Shown piece by piece: positions 1-7,290 of a stretch of DNA of 57,528 nucleotides. Source of the stretch: a virus; IMG/VR virus record IMGVR_UViG_3300027746_000023, positions 1 to 57,528 of that record. One strand, written 5' to 3'. Every line of letters begins with the position of its first letter. Position 1 is the stretch's first letter. Below the pieces are notes generated by a model, which searched no databases, was not told where the DNA came from, and saw only the letters and a program-made list of their open reading frames with translations. A program made the position numbers and the translations under genes.

Positions 1-343
1 CGACGCTGAAGGATGCTGCGCTTACTTGCTCCCCGATTCGGTTCAGCTCGGCGCTGAGTTCACCCACTCGGGAGAGGTCGATCGAGAACATAAAAGCGTC
101 GATGGCTTCATCCGATTTGCCTGTGTGAACGGCGCGCAAGACGTCGGCAATCGGCGCGCTTTGTAGCCAAGCGACGGCGGCGAGGTTGCGCATCTGGTCG
201 GCCTCGGAAAGCGTCCCATCGATGGTAATCCCAAGGCGCTGCATGAGGTGGAATGAGCCAATACTGAATGGCCGCATTTTTAGCCCGGCGACCTCAAGCG
301 TGTCGGGGCTGAGAAACATGTAGTCGGATTTTGGGTCGATCAT
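1..343 (-). CDS. Tail assembly chaperone (gpG-like), 3' end outside the window
   Basis: The first 114 codons are present, with an ATG at 343 overlapping the upstream stop as ATGA. It is nearly identical to the complete 128-residue protein at 38613-38999 of phage B. That protein sits in the position of lambda gene G and ends at a -1 slippery site. The role is inferred from position and the frameshift. If phage A is circular, the missing end is 38613-38656. Confidence 0.6.
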   Translation of the reverse strand, partial: MIDPKSDYMFLSPDTLEVAGLKMRPFSIGSFHLMQRLGITIDGTLSEADQMRNLAAVAWLQSAPIADVLRAVHTGKSDEAIDAFMFSIDLSRVGELSAELNRIGEQVSAASFSV

Positions 344-840
344 TTGAGGTAGGAGAGGAGTTTTGCTTTTTTGTCCTGAGGAAGCTCGGCGGGGATCGTG
401 ACCATGCGGTTGCCACGTCGGAGCACGGCGGCAGGAGTCATGGTGCGGATCTTGTCGCGCAGCTCGGAGAGGTGGCGGGCGCTCCACCGCATAAACGCAA
501 TCGGATGGTGTGAGTGCTCGAGGCACCACTGCTCGCTTTCGTAGCGGCTGCGGAATTCTTCAAAGTCAATTTCTTCGCGGCCTTCGGCGGTGACAAAAAG
601 CCCCTTGCTTGAGCCGTCGATGAACCACTCAATTTTGCGAAGTGGGCCTTTTTCCGTTTGCTCGACAGTGTCTCTGAATCCGCCAGTTTGAATGAGCCGA
701 AAGCCGCTCGTGAGCGCGTCGGCAATGAGCCGGGTGTTTGCTGCGTTGAGCGGGTTATTGCCGTATCGAATGCGTCCGTCGGCGTTTTTCTCACCGATGC
801 AAAACTCGGTGATGTAGTGGTAGCTGTCTCCTGATTTCAT
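340..840 (-). CDS. Conserved tail-module protein, 166 aa
   Basis: This lies between the tail-tube-like proteins and the tail chaperone and is about 95% identical to 38996-39496 of phage B. It has an aromatic N-terminus (SYHYITEF) and a His-rich centre (EHSHHP). No signal peptide or membrane segment is visible. The position suits a tail-terminator or tube-associated role, but I do not recognise the family. The start ATG at 840 and stop overlap at 340 (ATGA) fit a coupled operon. Confidence 0.75.
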   Translation of the reverse strand: MKSGDSYHYITEFCIGEKNADGRIRYGNNPLNAANTRLIADALTSGFRLIQTGGFRDTVEQTEKGPLRKIEWFIDGSSKGLFVTAEGREEIDFEEFRSRYESEQWCLEHSHHPIAFMRWSARHLSELRDKIRTMTPAAVLRRGNRMVTIPAELPQDKKAKLLSYLK

Positions 841-854
841 AATGTGATCGGTAA

Positions 855-871
855 GCAGACGACCGGTCTGC
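855..871 (-). terminator. Conserved hairpin after tail-tube gene
   Basis: GCAGAC pairs with GTCTGC across a 5-nt loop in the gap after the 892-1212 gene. Phage B has the same hairpin at 39511-39527. No U-tract follows, so it may be an mRNA stabiliser or partial terminator. Confidence 0.4.
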
Positions 872-891
872 GAGCGGGCGCGGTAGCGCGG

Positions 892-1212
892 TTAGGTAGC
901 TGATGGGTAGCCCTCGCCGGAATATTCCCACGATTCCCAGTCGTCGTTATTTGTCTGGTTTTTCACGGAATTGATGATGACCTTGCCGGAAACAGCCGTT
1001 GGCTTGCCTGTGCCAGTGTCGTTGAGTGACACTGGGCACGAGATGCCTTTACCGGAGACAGTGAAGGAAAATTTCGGGTCGTAAACGGCCGCTTTGGAAA
1101 ATTTGCCCGCCTTGTCCACAAGGATGGCGACCTCGCCTTGGGAAGTGACTTCCACACTTTGCGCGGTGGCTGTCGTGACTTGCGAAATTCCGATAGTAGT
1201 TGGTGCGGCCAT
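892..1212 (-). CDS. Small beta-rich tail tube-like protein, 106 aa
   Basis: Rich in Thr, Val and Gly with alternating beta pattern (FSFTVSGKG, KVIINSVKN), ending in an acidic aromatic tail (DDWESWEYSGEG). It is a close homologue of 39548-39868. The next gene, 1215-1523, has the same layout with a central GKG motif, so the two look like tandem paralogues. Position before the tail chaperone and tape measure suggests major tail protein. The family is not recognised. Confidence 0.6.
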   Translation of the reverse strand: MAAPTTIGISQVTTATAQSVEVTSQGEVAILVDKAGKFSKAAVYDPKFSFTVSGKGISCPVSLNDTGTGKPTAVSGKVIINSVKNQTNNDDWESWEYSGEGYPSAT

Positions 1213-1214
1213 GG

Positions 1215-1523
1215 TCAGTTTGAGGCGAATTGTTGATAGGTTACTTCATAATCTGGGAAGTCCTCAGCGGACTCGGAGAACTTAGCGGAGGTAATGACGG
1301 CGGTGGCAGTGACGTTTGCATTTGCAGTCACGGCTGGCGCGTAGGTACCCTTACCCTTAATCACTGTCTCCGTGGTCTTGACGCCTTTGAGCACGGCGAT
1401 TTTTGTGACGCCTGTCGTGTCGCGCACCGTAGCGATCTCGACGGACTCGGTTTTTGTCGTTTCCTGCACATACCCGGATGCCGGATCGGTGACGCCAAAA
1501 AGATCAATAGTTGCAAATGCCAT
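1215..1523 (-). CDS. Small beta-rich tail protein, 102 aa
   Basis: I place the start at the ATG at 1523, giving the N-terminus MAFATIDLFG shared with phage B 39872-40180; the open frame runs further upstream but overlaps the neighbouring gene. It has Thr/Ser/Val-rich beta strands and a GKGTYAPAVTANANV segment. It is probably one of two tube or minor tail subunits. Function is inferred from position only. Confidence 0.6.
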   Translation of the reverse strand: MAFATIDLFGVTDPASGYVQETTKTESVEIATVRDTTGVTKIAVLKGVKTTETVIKGKGTYAPAVTANANVTATAVITSAKFSESAEDFPDYEVTYQQFASN

Positions 1524-1524
1524 G

Positions 1525-1683
1525 TTATTCTTCGGTGGTGGTGGGTGCGGCTGGGATGACCAGCGTGAAATAAATTTCCTTCTTCGTGCCGCCTTCGACT
1601 GGCACAGAGCCGATGCCTGCAAAGGCTCCGGCGGCGTTTGCCTCTTCGACAAGGGCGGTGAGTTTTTCGAGAAGCTCGCTCAT
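1525..1683 (-). CDS. Small tail-region protein, 52 aa
   Basis: ATG at 1683 is preceded by TTTGACA with a 15-nt spacer. The stop lies one base before the next start. The N-terminal half is a short amphipathic helix (SELLEKLTALVEEANAAG) and the end is Thr/Glu-rich. Phage B has a 51-residue copy at 40183-40338. No known function. Confidence 0.65.
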   Translation of the reverse strand: MSELLEKLTALVEEANAAGAFAGIGSVPVEGGTKKEIYFTLVIPAAPTTTEE

Positions 1684-1705
1684 TTGCCTTGTTTTAGTTG
1701 TCAAA
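1681..1705 (-). promoter_or_regulatory. Start-associated sequence, TTTGACA-N15-ATG
   Basis: The motif overlaps the stop of 1701-2099 and precedes the 1683 start. One of the recurrent set described in the findings. Confidence 0.6.
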
Positions 1706-2099
1706 TTTCTCGGACACCGATGACGATATCCACCGTTGTGTGCAGGCGGTCAGTCTCGCGCGACTCCGACCAACTTGTGAGATGCCGCCCGCTGAAAACA
1801 AGCGTGGATGGAAAAAAATCGGAGACACCTGAGAGGTTAGCAGCAGCGCGAAGCGAGGCAGCAAGCGAGCGGTGCGTCTCCAGCGAATCCTCAATCACGG
1901 CAGGCGTGGAAAGCGTGATCTGCAAAGTGGCCCTGTAAAGCCCGGCAACAGGGCTGTCCGCGTTATCGCACGCCACGACGATGACCGGCATGTCTCCGGG
2001 GATTTCTCTCTCATCGCTGCTAGTGTGAATGCCTACGCCACCTAGTTCGGGAATGTCGTGCAGGTAATTCGCAACCGAATTTTGGATTTCAATAGTCAT
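1701..2099 (-). CDS. Tail completion/minor tail protein, 132 aa
   Basis: It lies between the head-tail connector-like gene and the tail genes, where siphophages encode tail completion (gpU/gpZ-like) proteins. The sequence shows an N-terminal helix (NSVANYLHDI), beta strands (MPVIVVACDNA) and a C-terminal VDIVIGVREI strand. Homologue: 40356-40754. The start overlaps the upstream stop (ATGA). Assignment is positional. Confidence 0.6.
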   Translation of the reverse strand: MTIEIQNSVANYLHDIPELGGVGIHTSSDEREIPGDMPVIVVACDNADSPVAGLYRATLQITLSTPAVIEDSLETHRSLAASLRAAANLSGVSDFFPSTLVFSGRHLTSWSESRETDRLHTTVDIVIGVREI

Positions 2100-2419
2100 A
2101 AAGTTGAGCCAGGTACAATCGTGGCGACATGCTCAAACGGTGTGCCGGTCTGCTCGCGCAGGGTGGCTACGGTGTAGGTCTTGCCATCGATCAAAATCTG
2201 CTCGCCACGCCGGGGAGCGGATTGCAATGAAGAGGCCAGAAAGCGCGCGGTGAACTCGCCGCCCTGCCGCAGGCCGCCGGTCTCAAGATCAAGACCGATG
2301 GCGATGGCGGACAGGCCGACCTTGATCGACTGCCCGCGAAAGGTTGCTGGCTTGCCAAGGAGCGTATTGCGCGCGGTGGCGGCGAGGTTTTCGAGGTGGT
2401 CTTTTTGCGCGGGCGACAT
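2096..2419 (-). CDS. Head-tail joining protein (gpFII-like by position), 107 aa
   Basis: Two helices are followed by a compact beta domain with RRGEQILIDGKTYTV, a turn often seen in head-tail joiner proteins that follow the capsid gene. Homologue: 40751-41074, over 90% identical. ATG at 2419 has TTTGACA 13 nt upstream. Placement just after the capsid and before the tail genes supports a connector role. I infer rather than recognise the family. Confidence 0.55.
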   Translation of the reverse strand: MSPAQKDHLENLAATARNTLLGKPATFRGQSIKVGLSAIAIGLDLETGGLRQGGEFTARFLASSLQSAPRRGEQILIDGKTYTVATLREQTGTPFEHVATIVPGSTL

Positions 2420-2439
2420 GCCTGTGCAAGGGTGTCAAA
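2417..2439 (-). promoter_or_regulatory. Start-associated sequence, TTTGACA-N13-ATG
   Basis: Upstream of the head-tail joining gene; there is no overlapping stop codon here, so the motif is not merely a stop-codon context. The same sequence occurs at 41072-41094. Confidence 0.65.
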
Positions 2440-2444
2440 AGCAG

Positions 2445-2475
2445 AACGCCCACCGGATTAGGTCCGGCGGGCGTT
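2445..2475 (-). terminator. Hairpin downstream of capsid region
   Basis: AACGCCC/GGGCGTT and CCGGA/TCCGG arms form a strong stem with one mismatch, between the 2506 gene and the connector gene. The phage B counterpart at 41100-41135 is a perfect 13-bp stem. A CTGCTTTTGACA tail follows on the minus strand, so it is probably a partial terminator lowering expression after the capsid gene. Confidence 0.6.
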
Positions 2476-2505
2476 GATGCCAGGAGGCGCAGAGAGCGCA
2501 GCGGG

Positions 2506-2751
2506 TTAGTTTTTCTTTTTGGGCTTTGGCGAGTCTTCTTGCACTTCAACAGGCGCGGGTGCGGCGGATGGCTTCTTCGCGTGGCGCTTGAGAGTATCGT
2601 TAAGCGATACAACGAGCGTCTCGTCTGCGGTGAATTCGCCGGCGACTTGCTTGGCCTTGAAGTCTGCGAGCTGCTCGCCGAGCGGGACGCTTGGCAGGTG
2701 CTTGACCTGCCAAGTGTCGCCGGTGCGAGTGAGCGTGATTGCGAGGCGCAT
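2506..2751 (-). CDS. Small protein after capsid gene, 81 aa
   Basis: Found only in phage A. An N-terminal beta segment (RLAITLTRTGDTWQVKHLP) precedes a Lys/Pro/Ala-rich tail (PKPKKKN) that looks disordered. It starts 5 bases after the capsid stop and ends 30 bases before a strong hairpin, so it is co-transcribed with the capsid gene. It could be a decoration or head-completion protein. No family recognised. Confidence 0.55.
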   Translation of the reverse strand: MRLAITLTRTGDTWQVKHLPSVPLGEQLADFKAKQVAGEFTADETLVVSLNDTLKRHAKKPSAAPAPVEVQEDSPKPKKKN

Positions 2752-2756
2752 GTGGC

Positions 2757-3662
2757 TTAGGCCGAGACGATGCGTTTGAGGGCGGCGGCGTGGCCGAGGG
2801 CGAAGCCGTAGTTGACCTCGATGACTGATTTGTCGGTGTCGGTGTCAGGATCGCCCCATGCACGGTATTCGATGGTCAGGTTGGTCTCTGGGTCAGTTAC
2901 AACTTCGTAAGCGCTCAGTGTTTTAAGCACGCGCTCGCTTGGCTGAATAGGCGAGAATGCGACCAGGAGTGCTTCTGGCAGTGCAACCATACCGACGAGG
3001 TTTTGGCTGTTGCCAGGGATCAAGTTGGTTCCGATGACATCGAAACCGGCGATCTGTGGGAGGCGTCCGTTCTGGATGGCGGATGCGCTTCCGACTGCGG
3101 CAGCGTTTTTGATGCCAGCGTCCTTGAGAAGTGCGCCTTCATAAGCGTTGTCGAGGATCATAAGGCGGCTGGATTTTGGCCACTTGGCCTGATCAAGCGC
3201 AGTCTTGATGTTGATCATGTCATCGCTGTCGAACGCAGAGGCTGCGCCGGTGTGGATCGGTGCTCCGTAGTTGGCGAGGGTCACGACCGAGAGGATGTCG
3301 CGAAGGATGTCCTCGGCGAGTTTGCGGCCTTTCAAGAAGCCTAACTGTTCAGGATTGAAGTAAGGCTGGCGGGCGGCTTCTGCACTAGTAAAGCTGAAAG
3401 GTTGATACTTGCGCTTATTGATAGTGATGTCGCGGCTGTTAATCGCGTTTGTGTCGCCGAAGTTATAGGTTCCGTTGAAGTCGCTCGTCGCGTCGGTGGC
3501 GAGAGGATAAAACTGAACAGATACTTTGTCGGTGCCTTGGAGCGGAACGCTGTTAAAGACAGTCGAGAAGGAGTTGATGGGAAGAAGGGATTCGCGCAGG
3601 GCGACGAGCGCGCTGTCGAGAACCACATTCAGTTTCAGTTCGGATGAGATGGTGGTGGCCAT
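2757..3662 (-). CDS. Major capsid protein, 301 aa
   Basis: The order protease/scaffold, this gene, head-tail connector is diagnostic. The sequence begins with a short helix, has an AEAARQPYFNPEQLGFLKGRK stretch resembling the extended arm and spine region, and ends with a beta-rich domain (SVIEVNYGFALGHAAALKRI). Length suits an HK97-fold coat protein. Phage B's capsid (41156-42007, 283 aa) is clearly diverged, so the head modules differ while the tails are shared. Confidence 0.85.
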   Translation of the reverse strand: MATTISSELKLNVVLDSALVALRESLLPINSFSTVFNSVPLQGTDKVSVQFYPLATDATSDFNGTYNFGDTNAINSRDITINKRKYQPFSFTSAEAARQPYFNPEQLGFLKGRKLAEDILRDILSVVTLANYGAPIHTGAASAFDSDDMINIKTALDQAKWPKSSRLMILDNAYEGALLKDAGIKNAAAVGSASAIQNGRLPQIAGFDVIGTNLIPGNSQNLVGMVALPEALLVAFSPIQPSERVLKTLSAYEVVTDPETNLTIEYRAWGDPDTDTDKSVIEVNYGFALGHAAALKRIVSA

Positions 3663-3704
3663 GGTGTTTTTTTAGGTGAGCAGTTGGATTCGGGTTTTCG
3701 TGAT

Positions 3705-4226
3705 TTATTGCGGTGTCAAATTTTTGGCCGCGATTTCGAGCGCCTTGCGGTTTGCGCGGAAGATGCGTGTCTTCTCTGCGCCTGTGGCGTTACGCCATTG
3801 TTCAAGGATGTTCTCTGCGTTCTGAGTTGGCAGGACTTCGGGGGTTTCGCGGGCGGCTGAGAGGCCGAGGCTGCGCTCGAGGCGGTCGAGTGATTCGCGC
3901 TCCACGGCGATTTCGCTGCGGAGGAATTCGATATTTGCGCTGGCTTCTTTGAGTCCGGCCACGGCTGCATCGCGCTCGGCGATGACGGCGTTGTATTTGG
4001 CGAGGATGGCATCAGCGGCGGCGAGTTTTGCCTGTGGCTCGGCGGGAGCTTCGACAACTTCGGGCGCGGGAGCTTCGACGGTCTCGGTTTCGACGACCTC
4101 TGTTTTATTGGTCGTTTCGACCATTGTCTCGGCAGGAGCGGATTCGCTCACGACGGTGGCGGTGATGATCTCAGCGGCTTCTTCAGCGACTTCGGCTGAG
4201 TAGGTGATGACTTCTGTTTGGTTCAT
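3705..4226 (-). CDS. Predicted nested scaffold protein, in frame with protease C-terminus, 173 aa
   Basis: An in-frame ATG at 4226 begins MNQTEVITYSAE. TTTTGACA lies 23 nt upstream, the only copies inside a gene being here and in phage B's protease. The product would have an acidic N-terminal region, a coiled coil (SILAKYNA-like repeat, then RSEIAVERESLDRLERS) and a basic C-terminus, the usual scaffold layout. Lambda Nu3 is the known precedent. Expression from this start is inferred. Confidence 0.5.
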   Translation of the reverse strand: MNQTEVITYSAEVAEEAAEIITATVVSESAPAETMVETTNKTEVVETETVEAPAPEVVEAPAEPQAKLAAADAILAKYNAVIAERDAAVAGLKEASANIEFLRSEIAVERESLDRLERSLGLSAARETPEVLPTQNAENILEQWRNATGAEKTRIFRANRKALEIAAKNLTPQ

Positions 4227-4838
4227 AGAGCTTGATGCCTTTGCGAATTTGTCAAAACGAGCCCGGAGCATTTCGGGGGTTGCGGTGGCTGCTGCGGCAA
4301 CGCCTTCTTCGATGGCGTCGGCGAATCCAAGGGCCACGGCTTCGACTGCATCGAGCCAGGTTTCTTCGTCCATCATTTTGGCGATCTCTTCGGCATCCAT
4401 GCCGGTCTTGCGCACGTAGGCGTTGACGAGAGTGCTCTTGAGCTTGTCGAGAAGGTCGGCTTCTTTGCGGAGGTCTTTGCTCTCGCCCATGGAGACGGTC
4501 CAAGGATTATGAATCATCAAGAGTGCATTATCGGCGATAAAGACCGGCGAACCGGACATTGCCACTACGCTCGCCATGGACGCAGCCAAGGCATCGATGT
4601 GGACGGTCAGACCGCCTTCGTGCCTGCGTAACGAATTATATATCGCAGTCCCTTCAATGACACTTCCGCCCGGAGAATTGATGCGGAGGTGGATGTGTTG
4701 GCCTGAGAGTTTGCCGAGGTTAGAGAGGAATTCTTTGCTGCCTGCGCCAAAAGCACCGATCTCGTCGTAGAGAGTGACGGTGGTTTCGTTGTTGCCGGTT
4801 TGTTCCAAAGCATAAAATTTCGGGGTGGGTGTGGTCAT
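3705..4838 (-). CDS. ClpP-like prohead protease with C-terminal scaffold domain, 377 aa
   Basis: Residues 1 to about 190 match the ClpP/S49 (clan SK) fold: RINSPGGS at 52-59, AASMAS with candidate nucleophile Ser87, and LLMIHNPW with candidate His110. Residues after about 205 are an acidic Glu/Val-rich stretch followed by a coiled coil and a basic end, typical of scaffold. It cleaves the scaffold during prohead maturation. An internal start at 4226 (see next entry) would give scaffold alone, like lambda C/Nu3. The start overlaps the portal stop. Confidence 0.85.
   Translation of the reverse strand: MTTPTPKFYALEQTGNNETTVTLYDEIGAFGAGSKEFLSNLGKLSGQHIHLRINSPGGSVIEGTAIYNSLRRHEGGLTVHIDALAASMASVVAMSGSPVFIADNALLMIHNPWTVSMGESKDLRKEADLLDKLKSTLVNAYVRKTGMDAEEIAKMMDEETWLDAVEAVALGFADAIEEGVAAAATATPEMLRARFDKFAKASSSMNQTEVITYSAEVAEEAAEIITATVVSESAPAETMVETTNKTEVVETETVEAPAPEVVEAPAEPQAKLAAADAILAKYNAVIAERDAAVAGLKEASANIEFLRSEIAVERESLDRLERSLGLSAARETPEVLPTQNAENILEQWRNATGAEKTRIFRANRKALEIAAKNLTPQ
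4224..4256 (-). promoter_or_regulatory. Internal TTTGACA motif before nested scaffold start
   Basis: TTTTGACA with a 23-nt spacer to the ATG at 4226; the longest spacer accepted in the set. Support comes mainly from the equivalent internal site in phage B at 42521-42545. Confidence 0.4.
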
Positions 4839-6316
4839 GGTTGTGGCGTGGGTGTGGTGATTTCTTGCGGGGATGAGGGATCGACCGACGCTGTGTCGGG
4901 CGTGTGGAGCTTGTTCGGGAAGACCTCTTCAATCTCTAGGCCGAGGGCTTCGCATTTCTGTTTGCGGCGGACGTAGGTCTGAATGACATCCTCCTCCTCC
5001 TCCTCCGCGCGGAGTCCCTGCATGTTGTAAAAGCGCGTGGGCGAAAGATGCCCCTTGTCGAGTTGCTCGCTGTAGGCGCGGGCATCGCGGCCGCTGTCCA
5101 CGGTGATCTTGCGCGGGGCAAGCCATTCGTGGCGCCACCAGTCGTCACCGGGGTAATCCAATCGCCCGGCTTGGATCTCATGCCAGAGCCAGTATTTGTA
5201 GAAAGGGCGGCAAAACTGATCGATGACCATCTGCTGAAGCCGCTCGAGGAAGTTCTGTGTGACTTCCAAAACGGCGCGTTGCTCGGTGCCTGCCAATCCG
5301 ACATTCACCATCATGGCTTCTGGCGGCAAACCGATGGCGAAGGCGACATCCGATCGGAGGGCGCGCATCACGGCTTCGTAGGTCTGGCCAGGGATGTCGT
5401 TCTTAAAGGCTTCCAGCTTTTCGCCTGGCTTGAGGCGGGGAAGGAGGATGCCGTTCGGAAGGTCGGTGGTCTGGAGGTCGCCGACTTCGTTGGTGGTGGA
5501 TTTCAGTCCAGCACCGAGGCCGATCTTGGCGACTTCGGTGCTGGTCACCATGTAGCCAATCTGCGCACCTGCCTTGTATGCGCCTTTGACGAAGCCGTTT
5601 ATTTCCGAAATGTCGCGCAGGTGGGAGACTGCGGAGTGAAGCCACGAGACGCCGCGAGGCTGTCCGTGCCGGCGGATGTGCCGCATGTGCAGCACTTGGT
5701 CGGCGGATATATCTTTGCCGCCGATCGTGTAGGCTGCGGGCGCGCCGAATTGATCGAGGCGCACGCCGTCGTGCGTGAAGTCGTCTGTGTTGCCAAAGCT
5801 GGCAGATCCGCCGATGGCTTCGCCGCCGATGAAGCGCACACGGGCGGCATCTTCCTTTGTCTTTAAAAATTGCGCGAAGAAGTCGCCGTCGATGGCGACC
5901 TGTCTGAGAATGAGAGATTGCGCGGTGTAAAAATTAACCTGTGCGCCAGCATCAAAGGCCCATGCCTCGGCGCAGTTTCGATCCTCGAAATACTGATCGA
6001 CTTTCTTGTTCCACGCGGCGTTTGCTGTCTTCGGCTGAACCACAATGCCGGTGCCGATGGCGCGTTGTGCCAAGTGCTCAACGATGTATGTGGCCTGCGG
6101 CGCGTTGTTGTAGAGCCAGCGCGAGAGGCGCAGGATTTCCATGCGCGTGTAGGCCGTGAGTTCGCGCTTGGGGTCGGTGGTCGGCACCCATACAAGGCCG
6201 CGATTTAGCGAGGGTTGCGCGGCTTCAAATGCCGCTGCTTTGGCGTCGAGCTTGCGCGGGCGACCAGCTCCGGGGCGAGTTCCGCCCCAACTTGATTTTT
6301 TGATTTTTGACGGCAC
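4835..6316 (-). CDS. Portal protein, lambda family, 493 aa
   Basis: It forms the dodecameric DNA entry vertex. The Lys/Arg/Gly-rich start (SWGGTRPGAGRPRK), the RWLYNNAPQATYIVEHL helix, HVRRHG-type loop and QMVIDQFCRPFYKYWLWHEIQAGRL segment are shared with phage B's portal at 43519-44964 and are typical of lambda gpB-type portals. The start is GTG at 6316, 13 nt after TTTGACA. It overlaps the protease start (ATGA) and is preceded by the gpW-position gene. Confidence 0.85.
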   Translation of the reverse strand: MPSKIKKSSWGGTRPGAGRPRKLDAKAAAFEAAQPSLNRGLVWVPTTDPKRELTAYTRMEILRLSRWLYNNAPQATYIVEHLAQRAIGTGIVVQPKTANAAWNKKVDQYFEDRNCAEAWAFDAGAQVNFYTAQSLILRQVAIDGDFFAQFLKTKEDAARVRFIGGEAIGGSASFGNTDDFTHDGVRLDQFGAPAAYTIGGKDISADQVLHMRHIRRHGQPRGVSWLHSAVSHLRDISEINGFVKGAYKAGAQIGYMVTSTEVAKIGLGAGLKSTTNEVGDLQTTDLPNGILLPRLKPGEKLEAFKNDIPGQTYEAVMRALRSDVAFAIGLPPEAMMVNVGLAGTEQRAVLEVTQNFLERLQQMVIDQFCRPFYKYWLWHEIQAGRLDYPGDDWWRHEWLAPRKITVDSGRDARAYSEQLDKGHLSPTRFYNMQGLRAEEEEEDVIQTYVRRKQKCEALGLEIEEVFPNKLHTPDTASVDPSSPQEITTPTPQP

Positions 6317-6336
6317 GCCACTGGCGGCGTGTCAAA
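6314..6336 (-). promoter_or_regulatory. Start-associated sequence, TTTGACA-N13-GTG with hairpin
   Basis: CACGCC and GGCGTG form a perfect 6-bp inverted repeat around a 6-nt loop and the GTG start sits in the 3' arm. The TGA in TTTGACA is the stop of the previous gene. Confidence 0.65.
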
Positions 6337-6607
6337 CGGCGGTGCCGTATCGGGAGCGGTCGGCGATGGCGAAAAGCTGGCGCCCGTTCGGGCCTTCGCT
6401 CAGGATGTCTTCGACTGCCTGGAGCAAGAGCCACTTTGGGAAACTGATCTGCCCACCTGTGCCGGTGCCGTCGGATGACAGAGAGGTGATGACGACTTCC
6501 TCGGTGGCGCTGGCGAAGGTGGCGAGCGCCAGGGCTTCAAGTTCCTGCGTTGTCTTGGTGCGGCGCAGGTAGCTTTTAACGCCGGAGATTTTGTCGAGGT
6601 CGGTCAC
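6332..6607 (-). CDS. Head-tail connector-like protein at gpW position, 91 aa
   Basis: Lambda gpW lies between the large terminase and portal genes, and this gene does too. It is largely helical with a central VVITSLSSDGTGTGGQI loop that is almost unchanged in phage B (44980-45261). Start is GTG at 6607 with TTTGACA 13 nt upstream. gpW is shorter (68 aa), so this is a positional analogue and not a proven homologue. Confidence 0.6.
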   Translation of the reverse strand: MTDLDKISGVKSYLRRTKTTQELEALALATFASATEEVVITSLSSDGTGTGGQISFPKWLLLQAVEDILSEGPNGRQLFAIADRSRYGTAV

Positions 6608-6627
6608 GCCTCGGCGGGCGTGTCAAA
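6605..6627 (-). promoter_or_regulatory. Start-associated sequence, TTTGACA-N13-GTG with hairpin
   Basis: No upstream stop overlaps this copy. CACGCC/GGCGTG arms again enclose 6 nt and include the GTG start, as at 6314-6336. Confidence 0.7.
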
Positions 6628-7074
6628 ATGGAAATGCAGGAACGGTGTGCACTTCCTTTTCAAGCGTGGGCTTTCGGGAGTCTTGGGTCATAAATGACCG
6701 CCCATCCCACCGTCGTCAGTGTGCTTCTGCGAGAGGCCGCTTCGGTCGTATGTCCGCCTGCCTGCGTGGTGGCGGGCGAGTCAAAGTTTAGAATCTGTCG
6801 AGTTGTTCAAGCGTGGCTTAAGTTCGCTCGGCACTTTCTAAACATGAAAGAAATATTAGTGCTTTTTTCTTTCTAAACTTGTTGAAAAAACGACCCTGTT
6901 TTTTCAACGATACCCGATGAGATATACGGCAACGAAGATATACTTTGTTTATACCGGATGAGGTATAAGTCATAAAAATTGACTTAAAAAATTGTATGCG
7001 TTTTTCTGACGAAACATCAATTTCGTGACGCCACGAAAATGGTCGGCATCATATCGGCGACTCCACCGAATTGC
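6608..7074. promoter_or_regulatory. 467-nt regulatory gap with dyads and an AT-rich hairpin
   Basis: No gene is visible. The gap has a perfect 11-bp stem GTTGAAAAAAC/GTTTTTTCAAC at 6881-6908, a perfect dyad TTATACC-N6-GGTATAA at 6949-6968, a half-matching copy of it at 6910-6925 (ACCCGATGAGATAT versus ACCGGATGAGGTAT), and GAAAGAAA/TTTCTTTC arms near 6844-6872. This AT-rich island inside the late operon looks like a late promoter/operator region. Phage B has nothing comparable here. Confidence 0.55.
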
Positions 7075-7287
7075 TCAGAACATACCGAAGATTTTGCGAA
7101 GATCGTCCACGGATTTTGAGTCGTTTACCGGCGCGTGTTCGGATTCGTCTTCGCCTTCGTGAAAGGCAAAATCCCATGTTTGGTCAAAGAGCTTCCGCAG
7201 GCCGCGCGCGCTCATCGTGATGTTGCCGTCGCCCGCGAAGCTGGGATTTTTTGCGACATAGATTTTCCAGAGTTGGGATTTTTTCAC
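7075..7287 (-). CDS. Small hypothetical protein after large terminase, 70 aa
   Basis: GTG start at 7287 lies 3 bases after the terminase stop. It has a basic N-terminal part (KKSQLWKIYVAKNPSF), a helix (SARGLRKLFDQTWDFAF) and an acidic centre (HEGEDESEHAP). The position suggests a terminase- or cos-associated accessory. It is absent from phage B and no family is recognised. Confidence 0.6.
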   Translation of the reverse strand: MKKSQLWKIYVAKNPSFAGDGNITMSARGLRKLFDQTWDFAFHEGEDESEHAPVNDSKSVDDLRKIFGMF

Positions 7288-7290
7288 AGG

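Noticed and set aside
5048-5866. 272-codon plus-strand open frame opposite the portal gene
   Set aside because: A shadow of the portal's codon bias without domain content. Similar shadows occur opposite the capsid, protease and fibre genes.
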